Below the pieces are notes generated by a model. That model saw only the letters and a list, made by a program, of their open reading frames with translations. It had not been told where the DNA came from and did no database searches. Positions 8,457 through 18,329 of a stretch of 56,602 bases of DNA are shown piece by piece. Position numbers and translations under genes: made by a program. Positions within the stretch are counted from its first letter, which is position 1. Each line of letters opens with the position of its first letter. The stretch is from JBPBQZ01 sp050955105 (lineage in GTDB: Bacteria; Pseudomonadota; Gammaproteobacteria; Burkholderiales; Burkholderiaceae): contig JBPBQZ010000035.1 in NCBI GenBank assembly GCA_050955105.1, positions 1-56,602 on the forward strand, in the 5' to 3' direction.

Positions 8457-11176
8457 TGACGCCCCTCGACTTAAAGCCGCTGTTCGGTCGCCTGAACCCT
8501 CACTGCCGCCAAGCGCTGGAAAGCGCTGCCGGCATCGCACTGTCGCGCGGCCACCAAGAGATCGGCATCGAGCACCTGTTGCACGCGCTACTGGCCGAGC
8601 CGCGCAGCGACCTGCCGCTATTGCTTACCCGCCTTGAAGCCGACGCGCTACGCCTGCTCGCCTTGCTCGAACGTCAGTTGTCGGCAGGCGAACCCGCGCA
8701 CCAAGGCCGCCCGATGTTCGCCCCGGGCCTGATCGATTGCGTGCGCGACGCCTGGCTGATCGCTTCGATCAATTTGGGACGCGCGCAGATTCGCGGCGGC
8801 GCGCTGCTGCTTGCGCTCACCGACCGTGGCGCCCGTTACACGCTGGATGCGCCTTGGGCGGATTGCCTGGCGCAGTTGCCGCGCCAGCGCATCGTTGAGA
8901 ACTTCGATGCGTTGACTGAGGGGTCGATCGAGCAAGCGCACGAATTGTCGAGCGGCTCTGGCACACCCGGTACGGCGGCAGGCGATGCGACAGGCAAGCC
9001 CGCAGTCGACGGCGCGCTCGCAAGCTTTTGCGAAAACTTCACCGCCAAGGCGGCACAGGGCGGCCTCGACCCGGTGTTCGGCCGTGGTAACGAGATACGG
9101 CAGATCATCGACATCTTGTCGCGGCGTCGCAAAAACAATCCGATTTGCGTCGGCGAACCGGGCGTGGGCAAGACTGCGGTAGTGGAGGGGCTTGCGCTGC
9201 GCATCGTCGCTGGCGAGGTGCCGAGCTTTTTGCGAGATACACGCCTGCTCGGCCTCGACCTGGGATTGCTGGAAGCCGGCGCCAGCGTGAAAGGCGAATT
9301 TGAACGCCGGCTGCGATCGGTCATCGACGAAGTGAAGGCATCGCCAGTGCCGACCATCTTGTTTATCGACGAAGCGCATATGTTGGTGGGCGCAGGCGGT
9401 GCAGCCGGGGCGGGCGGTGTTGCCGCGAACTTGCTTAAACCCGCCTTGGCGCGCGGTGAGCTACGCACGATTGCAGCCACCACCTGGGCCGAGTATAAAA
9501 AGTATTTCGAGAAAGATGCGGCGCTGGCACGGCGCTTCCAGGCGGTACGCCTGGGTGAGCCCGACGTGCCCACGGCACTGACGATTCTGCGCGGATTAAA
9601 GCCGCGCTATGAAGCAGCGCATGGCGTGACGGTGCGCGACGACGCCTTGCTGGCGGCCGTCGAACTGTCGCGCCGCTATATTGCCGCTCGCCAATTGCCA
9701 GACAAAGCGGTCGATTTATTGGATACGGCCGCGGCGCGCGTACGCATCGGCCTGGATGCGAAACCCGCGGCACTGGAAGCGTTGGAGCAGCGGTTGGCCG
9801 CGCTGCAACGTGAACGCACCAGCCTGGCGCGCGATGTGGCACACGGTCACAGCACCGCCACGGGCCGGCTCGATGCCATAGAAGCCGAGCAAGCCGCCAC
9901 CGATGCCGAGCGGGCCAGCCTGCATGCGCGCTGGCAGCAGGCATTGGATAGCGCGCGCGCGCGCATCGCGGCGCGGGCGGGAGATGCGAGTCCGCAGCCG
10001 GCCACTGACACTAACGTTGACGCTGGCGTAGGCGCCGCCGCCGACGACGTCAAGGCGGCGACCGCGGTCACGCCCGGTTCGGCAGAGACCGGCATCGCGC
10101 CCCTGGTCTTCACCGAGGTATCGCCCGAATCCATCGCACAAGTCGTCTCAGATTGGACCGGCGTGCCCTTGGGTCATCTGCAACAGGCCCGCAGCAGCAC
10201 TTTCTTGTCGCTCGCCAGCGAACTCAAGCAACGCGTACGTGGCCAGGATGAAGCGCTCGACAACATCGCGTCGACCTTGCGCTCAGCATCGAGCGGCCTG
10301 ACCGATCCGCACCAGCCGCACGGCGTCTTCTTGCTGGCCGGCCCGAGCGGCGTCGGTAAAACCGAGACGGCGCTTGCCATCGCCGAGCAATTGTTCGGCG
10401 GCGAGCAGGCGCTGGTCACCATCAACATGAGCGAATTTCAAGAGAAGCACACCGCCAGCCGTCTGGTCGGCGCGCCGCCGGGTTATGTTGGCTATGGAGA
10501 AGGAGGCGTGCTGACGGAGGCGATTCGCCAGCGGCCCTATTCGGCGATCTTGCTCGACGAAGTAGAAAAGGCGCATCTCGATGTGGTCAACCTGTTCCAT
10601 CAAGTATTCGACAAAGGCGTACTGGCCGACGGCGAGGGGCGCGTTATCGACTTCTCGAACACGGTGATCTTCCTGACGACCAATCTGGGAAGCGCCGAGA
10701 TAGAAGCGGCTTGCGCGAACGCGCCCGCCACCCTCGAAACGCTCGCCGCCCACATCGCGCCCGGTCTAACACGGCATTTCAAGACAGCGCTGCTGGCCCG
10801 CATGACGGTTGTTCCATATCGACCGCTTGATCACGCCGCAATGTGCGAAATCGCGCGGCAGAAAGTCGCCGCACTCGTCGAGCGAATCGCCCGCGCGCAC
10901 GGCATCGCCCTGCATGTTAGCGAAGCGGCCATCGCCGCCATCGGCGCGCGCTGCACACAGAGCGCCGCGGGTGCGCGTCACGTAAATTTTCTGTTGCGTA
11001 AGGAACTGATGCCCGCGCTGTCCGATACGGTGCTGCGCGCACTCGCGGCCGGTCAACGGTTAACCCGCATCACGCTGGATCTGGCCGAATCCAGCACCGC
11101 TCGCCACGACGGCTGGCGGATTGAGGCATTCGACGCCGATGGCCCGGCTACGCTGCATACGGAATCATCGCAATGA
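8456..11176 (+). CDS. clpV: T6SS AAA+ ATPase TssH (ClpV)
   Basis: ClpV recognises contracted sheath and disassembles TssBC for reuse. The 906-residue product has a Clp N-domain (residues about 15-150, with GHQEIGIEHLLHALLAEP) and two AAA+ modules. The first Walker A GEPGVGKTA lies near residue 233 with Walker B ILFIDEAHMLVGAG. A middle-domain coiled coil follows (LEQRLAALQRERTSLARDV). The second Walker A GPSGVGKTE lies near residue 629 with AILLDEVEKAH, ending in a ClpB-type D2 small domain. The link before D2 is unusually Ala/Thr/Asp-rich (PQPATDTNVDAGVGAAADDV). The ATG overlaps the tssG stop by one base and has no clear ribosome-binding site, consistent with coupling. Confidence 0.96.
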   Translation: MTPLDLKPLFGRLNPHCRQALESAAGIALSRGHQEIGIEHLLHALLAEPRSDLPLLLTRLEADALRLLALLERQLSAGEPAHQGRPMFAPGLIDCVRDAWLIASINLGRAQIRGGALLLALTDRGARYTLDAPWADCLAQLPRQRIVENFDALTEGSIEQAHELSSGSGTPGTAAGDATGKPAVDGALASFCENFTAKAAQGGLDPVFGRGNEIRQIIDILSRRRKNNPICVGEPGVGKTAVVEGLALRIVAGEVPSFLRDTRLLGLDLGLLEAGASVKGEFERRLRSVIDEVKASPVPTILFIDEAHMLVGAGGAAGAGGVAANLLKPALARGELRTIAATTWAEYKKYFEKDAALARRFQAVRLGEPDVPTALTILRGLKPRYEAAHGVTVRDDALLAAVELSRRYIAARQLPDKAVDLLDTAAARVRIGLDAKPAALEALEQRLAALQRERTSLARDVAHGHSTATGRLDAIEAEQAATDAERASLHARWQQALDSARARIAARAGDASPQPATDTNVDAGVGAAADDVKAATAVTPGSAETGIAPLVFTEVSPESIAQVVSDWTGVPLGHLQQARSSTFLSLASELKQRVRGQDEALDNIASTLRSASSGLTDPHQPHGVFLLAGPSGVGKTETALAIAEQLFGGEQALVTINMSEFQEKHTASRLVGAPPGYVGYGEGGVLTEAIRQRPYSAILLDEVEKAHLDVVNLFHQVFDKGVLADGEGRVIDFSNTVIFLTTNLGSAEIEAACANAPATLETLAAHIAPGLTRHFKTALLARMTVVPYRPLDHAAMCEIARQKVAALVERIARAHGIALHVSEAAIAAIGARCTQSAAGARHVNFLLRKELMPALSDTVLRALAAGQRLTRITLDLAESSTARHDGWRIEAFDADGPATLHTESSQ

Positions 11177-13752
11177 ACCCCACGCAAGCACCGTCGCCGC
11201 CATACGAACTCTCGGTCGTCGAACGGCCCTCGAGCGTGCTGCATGTGGTGAGCTTTGATGGCGAAGAGGCGATCTCGGCGCCCTGGCAATTCACGCTGCG
11301 TATCGCCTCGTCCGACTTCGAGCTGGCCGATGCCACGCTGATCGGCTCAACGGCCGACTTCGTCATGCACGCCGGCCAAGGCGCCGCGGCGAACACCTCG
11401 CCTAGCCGCGCCTTTCATGGCGTGGTGCGCAGTATTACGTGGCTCGGCGCGAGTACGTATGGAAACGGGCCTGAAGTCCTGGCGCTTTATGAGATCGAGA
11501 TCGCGGCGCGACTCGGTTGCCTGCAGGATTTTCACTTCAGCGAAGTCTATCTCGGTCAAACCCTGAATGGTGTGCTGCGTGAGGTGTTGCGTATCTGCGG
11601 GCTGCGAGAGGCGCCTGATATCAATGCGCAGCCTGATTCCGACGCCCAATCGCATCGCAGGCATTGTCACTATCGGATCGACATCCCCACCACGGAGGAC
11701 GCTTACACCTACGCCAATTTCGTTTGCCAATTTGAAGAGAATTGCCTGGACTTCGTGCAGCGTCGGCTTGCAGATGCCGGGGCTTACTATTATTTCGATA
11801 CGCGGCATGCTTCATCAGCGGTCTTCTGCAACGACATCACGCATCTGCCGCAGACAGCCACCACTTTGCATTACCGACCGCTCAGGGAAACCGCAACCGC
11901 CATCGCCGCCGACTCGCTCTACAGCTTTTCATATCAATTTCAACAGCGTCCCTCGCAGGTGATAGTGCGCGATTTCGCGACCTCCCGAGCGGCACTGGAC
12001 CTGGTAGAGGCACACGATTTAATGCCGGACAGCGGCGGACTTCTAGACAGCTGCGCCGAACATTTTGATAACGGCAGGCTGGGTCGACGCCTGGCGCGCA
12101 TGCGCGCCGAAGCGCTGCAATGCGCGAGTCGCCGCTATCACGGGGAAAGTGATTCGATGGCCGTACAAGCAGGTCATCCGATAACGCTGCGGCACTACCC
12201 GCATGCCGCGTTGAACCGTGACTACCGTGTGATACGCGTACGCCACCATGGCAGGCATACGCAATGGCAGCAGTTGCTAGACCAGCAAGCCTGCGCGCTC
12301 GAAGGAGCGTGGCCGGGCAGCGCTTGCAGCGCTTACTACAATGAATTCGAAGCATTACCGCACGATCTGCCATTCAGAACGGATGCGCGCGCCTGCGCGC
12401 GCCCTCGGCTACCCGCGCATATCACCGCCATCATCGAGGCCGAGGCCGACAACCCCTATGCCGAATTGAACGAGAATGGCTGCTACAAAGTCAGGATGCC
12501 GTTCGCGCGAACGCGCCGTGATGTGGCTCATGGTTCTGCCTGGGTGCCCTTTGCGAGCATCAACGCGCGCGCGCACTTTCCCTTGCGCGCGGGCACGGAA
12601 GTGCTGCTAGGTTTTTCGAATAACGATCCGGATAGACCTGTCATCGTCGGGGCACTCGCCAATTCCGAGCATCCCAATGTCGTAACCGCGCATAACCCGG
12701 CCGACAATTTGATTCATACGCCGGGTGACAACCGCCTGTTGATGCACGATGCGCAGGGTGCGCAAAAAATCGAAATGTCTTCGCCAGTCGCCGATTCAAA
12801 GATCGAAATCGGCGAGGGCGCGCAGCGTGGCATCGGTTTGAGGTCGGCGCAACGCGTGCATATCGAATCCAGCAGTTACGTACACCGCGTGCCAGGCGTA
12901 TACGAAACGCACATTCTCCCGGCCGCGTCGAATGCTCCGGCTTCGTCGATACCGATGTCCGCGCAGTCCTTATTACCGTCGAACCTGTCGTTGTCGATGG
13001 TAGGCGGCGTATTTGTCCTGAAAACCGCGGTTAGCATCACCGCGTCACTAATGTTCGATTTCTCCGTAAAGGTCGCGGCATCTGCCGCCATCAGCCTGGC
13101 AGTGAAGCTCGATATAAACAAGGGCCGCACCTACTACCGGGATTGCGTCAACAAAGTCGAGATCGGCGCTAAGGTTGTGCGCTCGGCAGATTCTGAGACG
13201 CTTAACATCTCCACACGCGACACTTTTGTCGGAAGCGACGCCGTGCACGCTGGCAGCATCGATCAGCGTGTGGAGCAGTATTTCAAGGTTTCGTTCGCCA
13301 GCGCCGACGCTGAGCTCAGCGCCAAAACCGCTGGCGACATGGACGCCCATAGCAGCGATGACTCGGGCGGCGAATCTGGCCACGATTCTGCTTCCGACGC
13401 GCTCAGCTACGTCGGGATGTCCGGCGCCGCCAGCACGGGCGGGCTCTATGTCGGTGAAGCGCGCGCGCAAGACGGAAACACCGTTTATTTTGAAGCGGGA
13501 GAGAACTGCAGCCTCGGGCTGTCTCCAAGCGACGCCGTCCTTTGCATTAAATCCGAACAGTTTTGGGTCGTAGCGGAGCACCTGATTCTCGGCAAGGACC
13601 AATCGACGACGTTTGTGTTGGTCGGCGACACGGTGCAGTTCGATATCTCACGTAACCACACCAAGGCAGAGACGGTCTCGTTTAAAAGTGACTCGTTCGA
13701 TGTCGATGCCCAGACCCTCATCTTGAACGGCGACTCCATCAGGATCGGCTAA
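11173..13752 (+). CDS. vgrG: T6SS spike protein VgrG with long C-terminal extension
   Basis: VgrG trimers form the spike at the tip of the Hcp tube. The 859-residue product has the gp27-like base (DGEEAISAPWQFTLRI; FEENCLDFVQRRLADAGAYYYF) and the gp5-like OB/neck region (residues about 430-510, including FPLRAGTEVLLGFSNNDPDRPVIVG). After residue about 530 it keeps going for 330 residues. This tail holds a hydrophobic stretch near residues 600-650 (MVGGVFVLKTAVSITASLMF) and an acidic Ser/Asp patch (DAHSSDDSGGESGHDSASD). It ends in a repeated beta-like pattern closing at ILNGDSIRIG. A plain VgrG needs about 600-650 residues, so this could be an evolved VgrG, but I recognise no toxin motif. The start overlaps the clpV stop (ATGA). 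Confidence 0.93.
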   Translation: MNPTQAPSPPYELSVVERPSSVLHVVSFDGEEAISAPWQFTLRIASSDFELADATLIGSTADFVMHAGQGAAANTSPSRAFHGVVRSITWLGASTYGNGPEVLALYEIEIAARLGCLQDFHFSEVYLGQTLNGVLREVLRICGLREAPDINAQPDSDAQSHRRHCHYRIDIPTTEDAYTYANFVCQFEENCLDFVQRRLADAGAYYYFDTRHASSAVFCNDITHLPQTATTLHYRPLRETATAIAADSLYSFSYQFQQRPSQVIVRDFATSRAALDLVEAHDLMPDSGGLLDSCAEHFDNGRLGRRLARMRAEALQCASRRYHGESDSMAVQAGHPITLRHYPHAALNRDYRVIRVRHHGRHTQWQQLLDQQACALEGAWPGSACSAYYNEFEALPHDLPFRTDARACARPRLPAHITAIIEAEADNPYAELNENGCYKVRMPFARTRRDVAHGSAWVPFASINARAHFPLRAGTEVLLGFSNNDPDRPVIVGALANSEHPNVVTAHNPADNLIHTPGDNRLLMHDAQGAQKIEMSSPVADSKIEIGEGAQRGIGLRSAQRVHIESSSYVHRVPGVYETHILPAASNAPASSIPMSAQSLLPSNLSLSMVGGVFVLKTAVSITASLMFDFSVKVAASAAISLAVKLDINKGRTYYRDCVNKVEIGAKVVRSADSETLNISTRDTFVGSDAVHAGSIDQRVEQYFKVSFASADAELSAKTAGDMDAHSSDDSGGESGHDSASDALSYVGMSGAASTGGLYVGEARAQDGNTVYFEAGENCSLGLSPSDAVLCIKSEQFWVVAEHLILGKDQSTTFVLVGDTVQFDISRNHTKAETVSFKSDSFDVDAQTLILNGDSIRIG

Positions 13753-13842
13753 GCACCGGCTGCGCCGCCAGCGACAGCGGGCGCGCGCGCCGATCCCCGG
13801 GCTACGTCATCACGTTCCTAACCCTTCAACCGATCAGATGTC

Positions 13843-15759
13843 ATGCCAGCTTCCCCAGATAATCGTCAGGCGCTCGTGACCGCCCCACGCGGCGCGACCG
13901 ACCATGCCGTCACGTTGGAATGCACCGGGCTCGACGCTGGCCCTTTTTGGGTGACCGAACTCGAGGGCAGCGAGCGGCTCTCCGCGCCGTGGCGTTTCGA
14001 GTTGGTAGTTGCAATTCCGTATGCCAGCACATCGACCTGGATCGTCGATCAACTAGTCGGCCGCAGCGCGCGCTTGCGTTTGCCCGCGGCGCAACGCACA
14101 CGCGTGTTCAAAGGTTTGATCCGGCGCGCCATGGAGCTAAATCCTGCATTGGGCATGCGCCGCTTCCGGGTATTGCTGGCGGCCGAAATCAGCTTGCTAG
14201 GCGATGTCGTGAGCGCCGAAATTTATATCGATAGCTCGATCGATGAATTGATCGAGCACATCATGCAACAAACTAATCCGGTGACGGCGGCGTATCGCGA
14301 GGCGCTCGGCTATCGCATCAAGATCGCGCCGGCGGTAGCCAGCGCGAGTCGCCGTGCCTTCCTGTTTCAAAATAACGAAACAGCGCTGGCATTCTTGCAA
14401 CATCGACTGGCTTGCGAAGGCGCGTATTACTATTTCGAGCAAGCTCAGGAATCGGCCACTGCCGTATTTTGCGACAAGCTGGCGCAACAGCCCACCGACG
14501 CCTGCACTGTGCATTTCCGCGCCAATCGCGATCGCAGCGCCAGGGAGACGATGTCTACTCTCAGCTATTTCGGCAGCGAGCGGCGCGCAGCCACGTTGCT
14601 TAACTCGCACGCCGCGTTACTCACGCGTTACGCGATGCCGAGCGACGAAAAACCCGGCTGCATGGAACGTGAACTCGACCGCCTCGCGCAATTGTGCAAT
14701 GCTGCGCGTGCCTGTCGCAGCCAGCTCTATCTGGGTCGGGGTGACTGCTTTGGCGTGCAAGCCGGCTATCCGGCTACGATCGTCGACCATTGGCTGCCAG
14801 ACTTGAACGGCACCTATCAGGTGATCGCCGTCAAGCATCGTTACCGCTACGAGTCCGCCGAGTACGGCGGCAATCGCCACCGCGCAAGCGTCGACGCGCT
14901 GAGCGGGCATACGCCCTATCGCTGCACCTTTTGCGCGTTGCCGCAAACCACCCAGTTCTACAGTGACCCGCTGGCCGACAGGCGCACGCCGCTGCTGGGC
15001 GTAAGCAGCGCGCACATCGATGGCGAAGGCGACGACACCTTCCCAGAACTCGACGGACAAGGCCGCTACCGCGTGAAATTCGCCGTGGGTACGTCCAAGG
15101 AAAACGGTCGCGCCTCAGGCTGGGTGCGCCGCGTACAAGCGCGCGTCGGCGCGCTCGAAGGCGTGCACTTTCCACTGCGCAAAGGCACCGAGGTTATGGT
15201 GGCGTTCGAACATGGCAATCCGCACCTGCCGGTGATCGTCGGCGCGGTAGCCGATGCGGAAAACGTCGACGTCGTGAATGATCGTAATTCACAGCAGACG
15301 GTGCTCAAGAGCGGCGCGGGCGATTTGATTTTCGACGACAGCAGCAAGAATCAAATCGAATTGTCGACGGCGGCGGCCCGCCCCAAGGCCGCCGCCAACC
15401 AACCCGGCGGCTCGACGCTGCCGCGCACGGAGTGTGAACGGATTCGCTTGGCCTCGCAGAGGATCGAGTTCCGCGTCGGTGACAATCCGAGCAGCCCTGA
15501 CACCAGGGCTTCGTTCGGCCCTGCGGGCGACAGCGGCAAAGCCGAGATTGCATTGCAATCCACCAATGTGAAAGTAAGCGCTGACGACAACCTGGCACTT
15601 GGCAACGAGCATACGCAATCAAGCACCTGGGCGGCTCACCAGGTCAACGTGGCGGCAAACAAGCAGTTGCACATGGCCGCGCCGACTGTCGTCATCGAAA
15701 GCGAAGGCGGTGCGGGCCTTTCTATTCGCATCACCGGCAGCAGCATCAATCTGGGATAA
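13843..15759 (+). CDS. vgrG: T6SS spike protein VgrG, second copy
   Basis: The second spike protein has 638 residues. It contains the gp27-like domain (LEGSERLSAPWRFELVV; NNETALAFLQHRLACEGAYYYF) and the gp5-like region (GRYRVKFAVG; VHFPLRKGTEVMVAFEHGNP; LPVIVGAVADAEN). A short C-terminal beta-helix-like tail ends GLSIRITGSSINLG. Its length is that of a standard structural VgrG. It is not a recent duplicate of the first copy: the two differ throughout but share the same final pattern. Ninety non-coding bases separate it from the first vgrG. It is followed after two bases by the DUF2169 gene, so the adaptor and accessory genes downstream probably serve this spike. Confidence 0.93.
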   Translation: MPASPDNRQALVTAPRGATDHAVTLECTGLDAGPFWVTELEGSERLSAPWRFELVVAIPYASTSTWIVDQLVGRSARLRLPAAQRTRVFKGLIRRAMELNPALGMRRFRVLLAAEISLLGDVVSAEIYIDSSIDELIEHIMQQTNPVTAAYREALGYRIKIAPAVASASRRAFLFQNNETALAFLQHRLACEGAYYYFEQAQESATAVFCDKLAQQPTDACTVHFRANRDRSARETMSTLSYFGSERRAATLLNSHAALLTRYAMPSDEKPGCMERELDRLAQLCNAARACRSQLYLGRGDCFGVQAGYPATIVDHWLPDLNGTYQVIAVKHRYRYESAEYGGNRHRASVDALSGHTPYRCTFCALPQTTQFYSDPLADRRTPLLGVSSAHIDGEGDDTFPELDGQGRYRVKFAVGTSKENGRASGWVRRVQARVGALEGVHFPLRKGTEVMVAFEHGNPHLPVIVGAVADAENVDVVNDRNSQQTVLKSGAGDLIFDDSSKNQIELSTAAARPKAAANQPGGSTLPRTECERIRLASQRIEFRVGDNPSSPDTRASFGPAGDSGKAEIALQSTNVKVSADDNLALGNEHTQSSTWAAHQVNVAANKQLHMAAPTVVIESEGGAGLSIRITGSSINLG

Positions 15760-15761
15760 GC

Positions 15762-18329
15762 ATGTTGATCAATAAACCCGACGACGCCGTCGTCTGGCTC
15801 GGCTACCCAATGCGCGCCGGGCGGCCGCATTTGTGCGTAACGGTCGCGTATTTCCAGCGGACGAACGGCGCGCGCCTGAGCGACCCCGAGGCTTGGGCAT
15901 TGCTGAAGGCACGCTTCGGCGATCAGGTGTTCGATGAAGGTATGAAGAAAGCGCGGGGCGGCTTCGCGGTAGCGGGCGATGCCTGTGCGCCGCGTGGTCA
16001 ACGCGTTACCGGCATCGAAGTGCGGGCGCGCTGTGGTGATCTCGAAAAAGTGCTGCACGTGCGTGGCGAGCGCCAGTGGCGTTGGGGCGCGCTGGGCTGG
16101 AGCGCCACCGAGGCTCAGCCGTTCGCCAAGCAAGCGATCGATTTGTCGCAGGCCTATGGGGGCGCCGGGCATCCAGTGAATCCGCTCGGGCGCGGCTTCG
16201 TCGAAGGCGAACCGCAAGCGGGTCTAGCGCTGGCGAATGTAGAAGCGCCGCACGCGCTGAGCCTGAGTCCACACGACCGGCCAGAGCCGGTCACCCTTGG
16301 GCTTTGGCCGCCAACCGTGCCAGCACGCAGACAGTGGCTCGGAGAATTCGACGCCGCGTGGCGTCGGCACACCGCGCCCTACTTGCCCGACACGAGCGAT
16401 GCGCGTTACTTCGACGCGGTGAGCCCTGACCAATGCAGAACCGGCTATTGGACCGGCGATGAACGTTGGTCGATCACCGGCATGAACGCCGACGCCGCGT
16501 GCTTGGCTGGAAACTTGCCCGGCTTGCGACCGCGACTGCTGTATCGCTTCAAAGATCAAAGCGGCGGCGAGTCGGCGCTCGACCTCGACACGGTTTGGCT
16601 GTTGCCGAACGATGGCTGCGTGGGTGTGCTGTACCGCGCGCAATTCGACGCGCGCGAAATCGACGGTGCGGCCTTGCGAGGCCTATTCGTTCATACCGAA
16701 TCGTTGCAGCAACCCGCCGCGAACGCTGCGGAACTGCTCGCGCTATGGCAGGCCGCCGAGGCTGCAAAAAGGCCAGCCGCGCCGGCGCCAAAGTCTTCGC
16801 CACCGCGCGCACCGGCGGCCAACCCGCCGCATCCCGCCGCGTCGAAGAGCGCCGTACACGATAAAGTGCGCGCCAACACGCTTGCCATGCATGCCGAGAT
16901 GGTGGCAGCCGCCGCAGCGCTGCAAAAGTCGCACGGAATGTCGATCGACATACCGCCGCTGGAGCCGATGCCCACGCCGCAAAATGCGCCCGCAGCACCG
17001 ATCGTCGGTGGCGTGCTCGCACATATCTCACAAATGCGCGACCAGATGCTTGCGGACATGCACGGCGCGTTGGCACAGCAAGGCGTCGATCTCGATCAAT
17101 ATTCCGCTCAGGCGAAACAACAGCCTCACTGTGAAGCAACGCTGACCGAACAGTTAGCGCACCTGCGCGGACAGTTGCAGCAGTCGGCGATGCCCGAGGC
17201 GAGCAAGCAACAGCTATTCGACAAGATCGATCAATTCGAGACGATGGAACAAGCACTGCGCGCTGAATCCGACAAGCCACAGCGCGCCCCCTTCTCGGCG
17301 CACGCACCCAACGCTAGCGGCGTGCGTCCGCTGCCGACCAGCGGGCTCTCGCGTGACGATTTTCTGAAGCGGCTGCAATGCAAGGCCTCGTTGCAACACT
17401 TGACGCTGAAAGACCTCGACTTGAGCGGCCTCGATCTTCGAGCTCGCGATTTCACCGGCAGCGTCGTCTCGAAATGTTCATTTGCGCAAGCCAACCTTGA
17501 CGAGGCGGTTTTCGATCAGGTCAAAGTCGACAACTGTCAGTTCGATGGCGCATCACTGGCGCGCGCAAAAGCCAGGCATGCCACCTGGACCCAGTGTTCG
17601 TTCAAGGCCGGCAAACTACAAAATGCCGACTTCAGCCATGCCCGATTGAGCGATTGCGACTTGAGCCTGACGCACTGGTCACACGCCGTGCTGGAACATG
17701 CGGAACTAAGCAACGTGCTAATGGCTCAGGCCTCGATGGCAGACGTGCGAGCAACGCGCTCGCAATGGGTCGCCTGTACAGGCTCCGACACACGTTTCGA
17801 CAAGGCCACCTTGGAGCGCGCCACCTTCGATGGCTGCAGCTTCGAGCACTGCAGTTTCGACCGAGCCCTGCTTGGCCAGGCGACCTGCGCGGCATTATTC
17901 GCCCGCCGCTGCAGTTTCGAACACGCTGACGCCTTCAACCTTCGCATCGATAGCCACAGCCGTTTCGTCGCTTGCGGATTCAGTCATGCACGCATGCCGG
18001 AAAGTTGTTTCATGCAGACCAGCTTCGAGAATTGTTGCTTCAATGATGCGTGTCTCGACAAGGCATTGTTGGCGGACTGTGAATTCGACGGCGGCGTAGC
18101 GCGGCGCCTGAGCGCCAAGCAAAGCGCCTGGCACGGCTCGCGCATGAACGACATCAGTCTGCGCGGCAGCGATTTGATGCAGGCATCGCTGCGACGCACG
18201 ACCTTGCAGCGCGTCGATTTGGAGAATACCAATCTGTTTGCCACCGACTTTAGCGGTGCAACCAAAGAACAACTGCGCAGCAAAGGCGCCTTGATCACGC
18301 GCAGCAATCTCGTGGAGCCTGCCGTATGA
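15762..18329 (+). CDS. DUF2169 domain / pentapeptide-repeat fusion protein, T6SS accessory
   Basis: The 855-residue product joins three parts. The N-terminal 320 residues look like DUF2169 (MLINKPDDAVVWLGYPMRAG opening; QAYGGAGHPVNPLGRGF; EFDAAWRRHTAPYLPDTSDARYF). The middle (about 330-520) is Ala/Pro-rich and then helical. The C-terminal 300 residues (from about 545) are pentapeptide repeats of the A(D/N)LXX type, for example LKDLDLSGLDLRARDF and AQANLDEAVF. DUF2169 proteins are known as adaptors or co-chaperones that load T6SS effectors onto VgrG. Pentapeptide repeats fold as a square beta-helix. It sits directly after vgrG and overlaps the next pentapeptide gene (ATGA). A role as spike adaptor or spike extension is inference. 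Confidence 0.85.
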   Translation: MLINKPDDAVVWLGYPMRAGRPHLCVTVAYFQRTNGARLSDPEAWALLKARFGDQVFDEGMKKARGGFAVAGDACAPRGQRVTGIEVRARCGDLEKVLHVRGERQWRWGALGWSATEAQPFAKQAIDLSQAYGGAGHPVNPLGRGFVEGEPQAGLALANVEAPHALSLSPHDRPEPVTLGLWPPTVPARRQWLGEFDAAWRRHTAPYLPDTSDARYFDAVSPDQCRTGYWTGDERWSITGMNADAACLAGNLPGLRPRLLYRFKDQSGGESALDLDTVWLLPNDGCVGVLYRAQFDAREIDGAALRGLFVHTESLQQPAANAAELLALWQAAEAAKRPAAPAPKSSPPRAPAANPPHPAASKSAVHDKVRANTLAMHAEMVAAAAALQKSHGMSIDIPPLEPMPTPQNAPAAPIVGGVLAHISQMRDQMLADMHGALAQQGVDLDQYSAQAKQQPHCEATLTEQLAHLRGQLQQSAMPEASKQQLFDKIDQFETMEQALRAESDKPQRAPFSAHAPNASGVRPLPTSGLSRDDFLKRLQCKASLQHLTLKDLDLSGLDLRARDFTGSVVSKCSFAQANLDEAVFDQVKVDNCQFDGASLARAKARHATWTQCSFKAGKLQNADFSHARLSDCDLSLTHWSHAVLEHAELSNVLMAQASMADVRATRSQWVACTGSDTRFDKATLERATFDGCSFEHCSFDRALLGQATCAALFARRCSFEHADAFNLRIDSHSRFVACGFSHARMPESCFMQTSFENCCFNDACLDKALLADCEFDGGVARRLSAKQSAWHGSRMNDISLRGSDLMQASLRRTTLQRVDLENTNLFATDFSGATKEQLRSKGALITRSNLVEPAV

